From Candidatus Poribacteria bacterium (GTDB lineage: Bacteria; Poribacteria; WGA-4E; WGA-3G): a DNA stretch of 41,870 nt. The stretch spans positions 1 through 41,870 of the forward strand of contig JAJECN010000030.1 of NCBI GenBank assembly GCA_022821965.1, read 5' to 3'. Shown here in pieces: positions 41,690-41,870 of this stretch (position 1 is the stretch's first letter; the number at the start of each line of letters is the position of its first letter). Made by a program: the position numbers and the translations under genes. The notes below the pieces were generated by a model that was not told the DNA's origin, ran no database searches, and was given only the letters and a program-made list of their open reading frames with translations.

Positions 41690-41870
41690 GACTTTCAACC
41701 GATATTCCAGAAAAAAAATGGTCTCCATTGGGTGTGTAAATATTTTGTCATACTATTCACGCGGTTTTTGAGTGTTGATCCCAAAATACATCCCAGGCCC
41801 CATTCTTTAATAAACATCGCCAGAATAAAATGGCATTTATCCCGGGTGTGCTCCATTTCATAGCCGTTTG

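Overview
The window looks like a chromosome fragment from a Gram-negative-type uncultivated bacterium. A Poribacteria-like or planctomycete-neighbouring lineage is my best guess, and it is an inference only. The reasons are a ubiquitin-like modifier of the UBact type (C-terminus RTGE) inside a complete 20S proteasome locus, a DUF1501 / WD40 / PPC-cytochrome gene set, many secreted beta-propeller, Kelch and LamG proteins, and lipoprotein and Tat signals.

Layout. 1-2464: 5' portion of a 23S rRNA gene (minus strand; its 3' end is off the left edge), preceded by tRNA-Ala(TGC), a degenerate tRNA-Phe(GAA)-like gene and three near-identical consensus promoters. No 16S gene lies upstream. 2912-18648: one uninterrupted minus-strand gene train. 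In transcription order it runs arc (ATPase) - dop - UBact - prcB - secreted Kelch protein - prcA - pafA - DUF1501 - secreted WD40 - PPC/double-CXXCH protein - two PD40 propeller proteins. 19058-20824: a plus-strand acyl-CoA synthetase, divergent from arc. 20843-28540: a lipid kinase (YegS/DgkB type), overlapped by four bases with a giant secreted subtilisin, then a lipoprotein made of two fused LivJ-type binding proteins under a promoter with a Fur-like palindrome. 28541-30521: an accessory stretch with a TnpB-only IS200/IS605-type element, its folded leader and its omega-RNA. 30522-35573: a secreted unknown protein, an aldose-1-epimerase-like protein, a ThuA-like protein and a NatAB-type ABC exporter. 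35662-41612: a LamG protein followed by four serine hydrolases that alternate secreted/cytoplasmic. They arose by duplication of a two-gene unit.

How it fits together. PafA would ligate UBact (Glu terminus already encoded) to lysines, Dop would remove it, the ARC ring would unfold modified proteins, and PrcA/PrcB would degrade them. The Kelch gene wedged between prcB and prcA has a signal peptide and a C-terminal tail (P-x-x-x-L-x-x-T-W-x-x-[IL]-K-like) that recurs on both PD40 proteins and the LamG protein. This suggests a shared sorting tag on envelope proteins. A palindromic repeat family (core AACTGATAACCGA) sits in several intergenic gaps. One copy lies in frame inside the lipid-kinase gene, adding about 50 residues.

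All calls are by eye from sequence. No similarity search or structure prediction was run.
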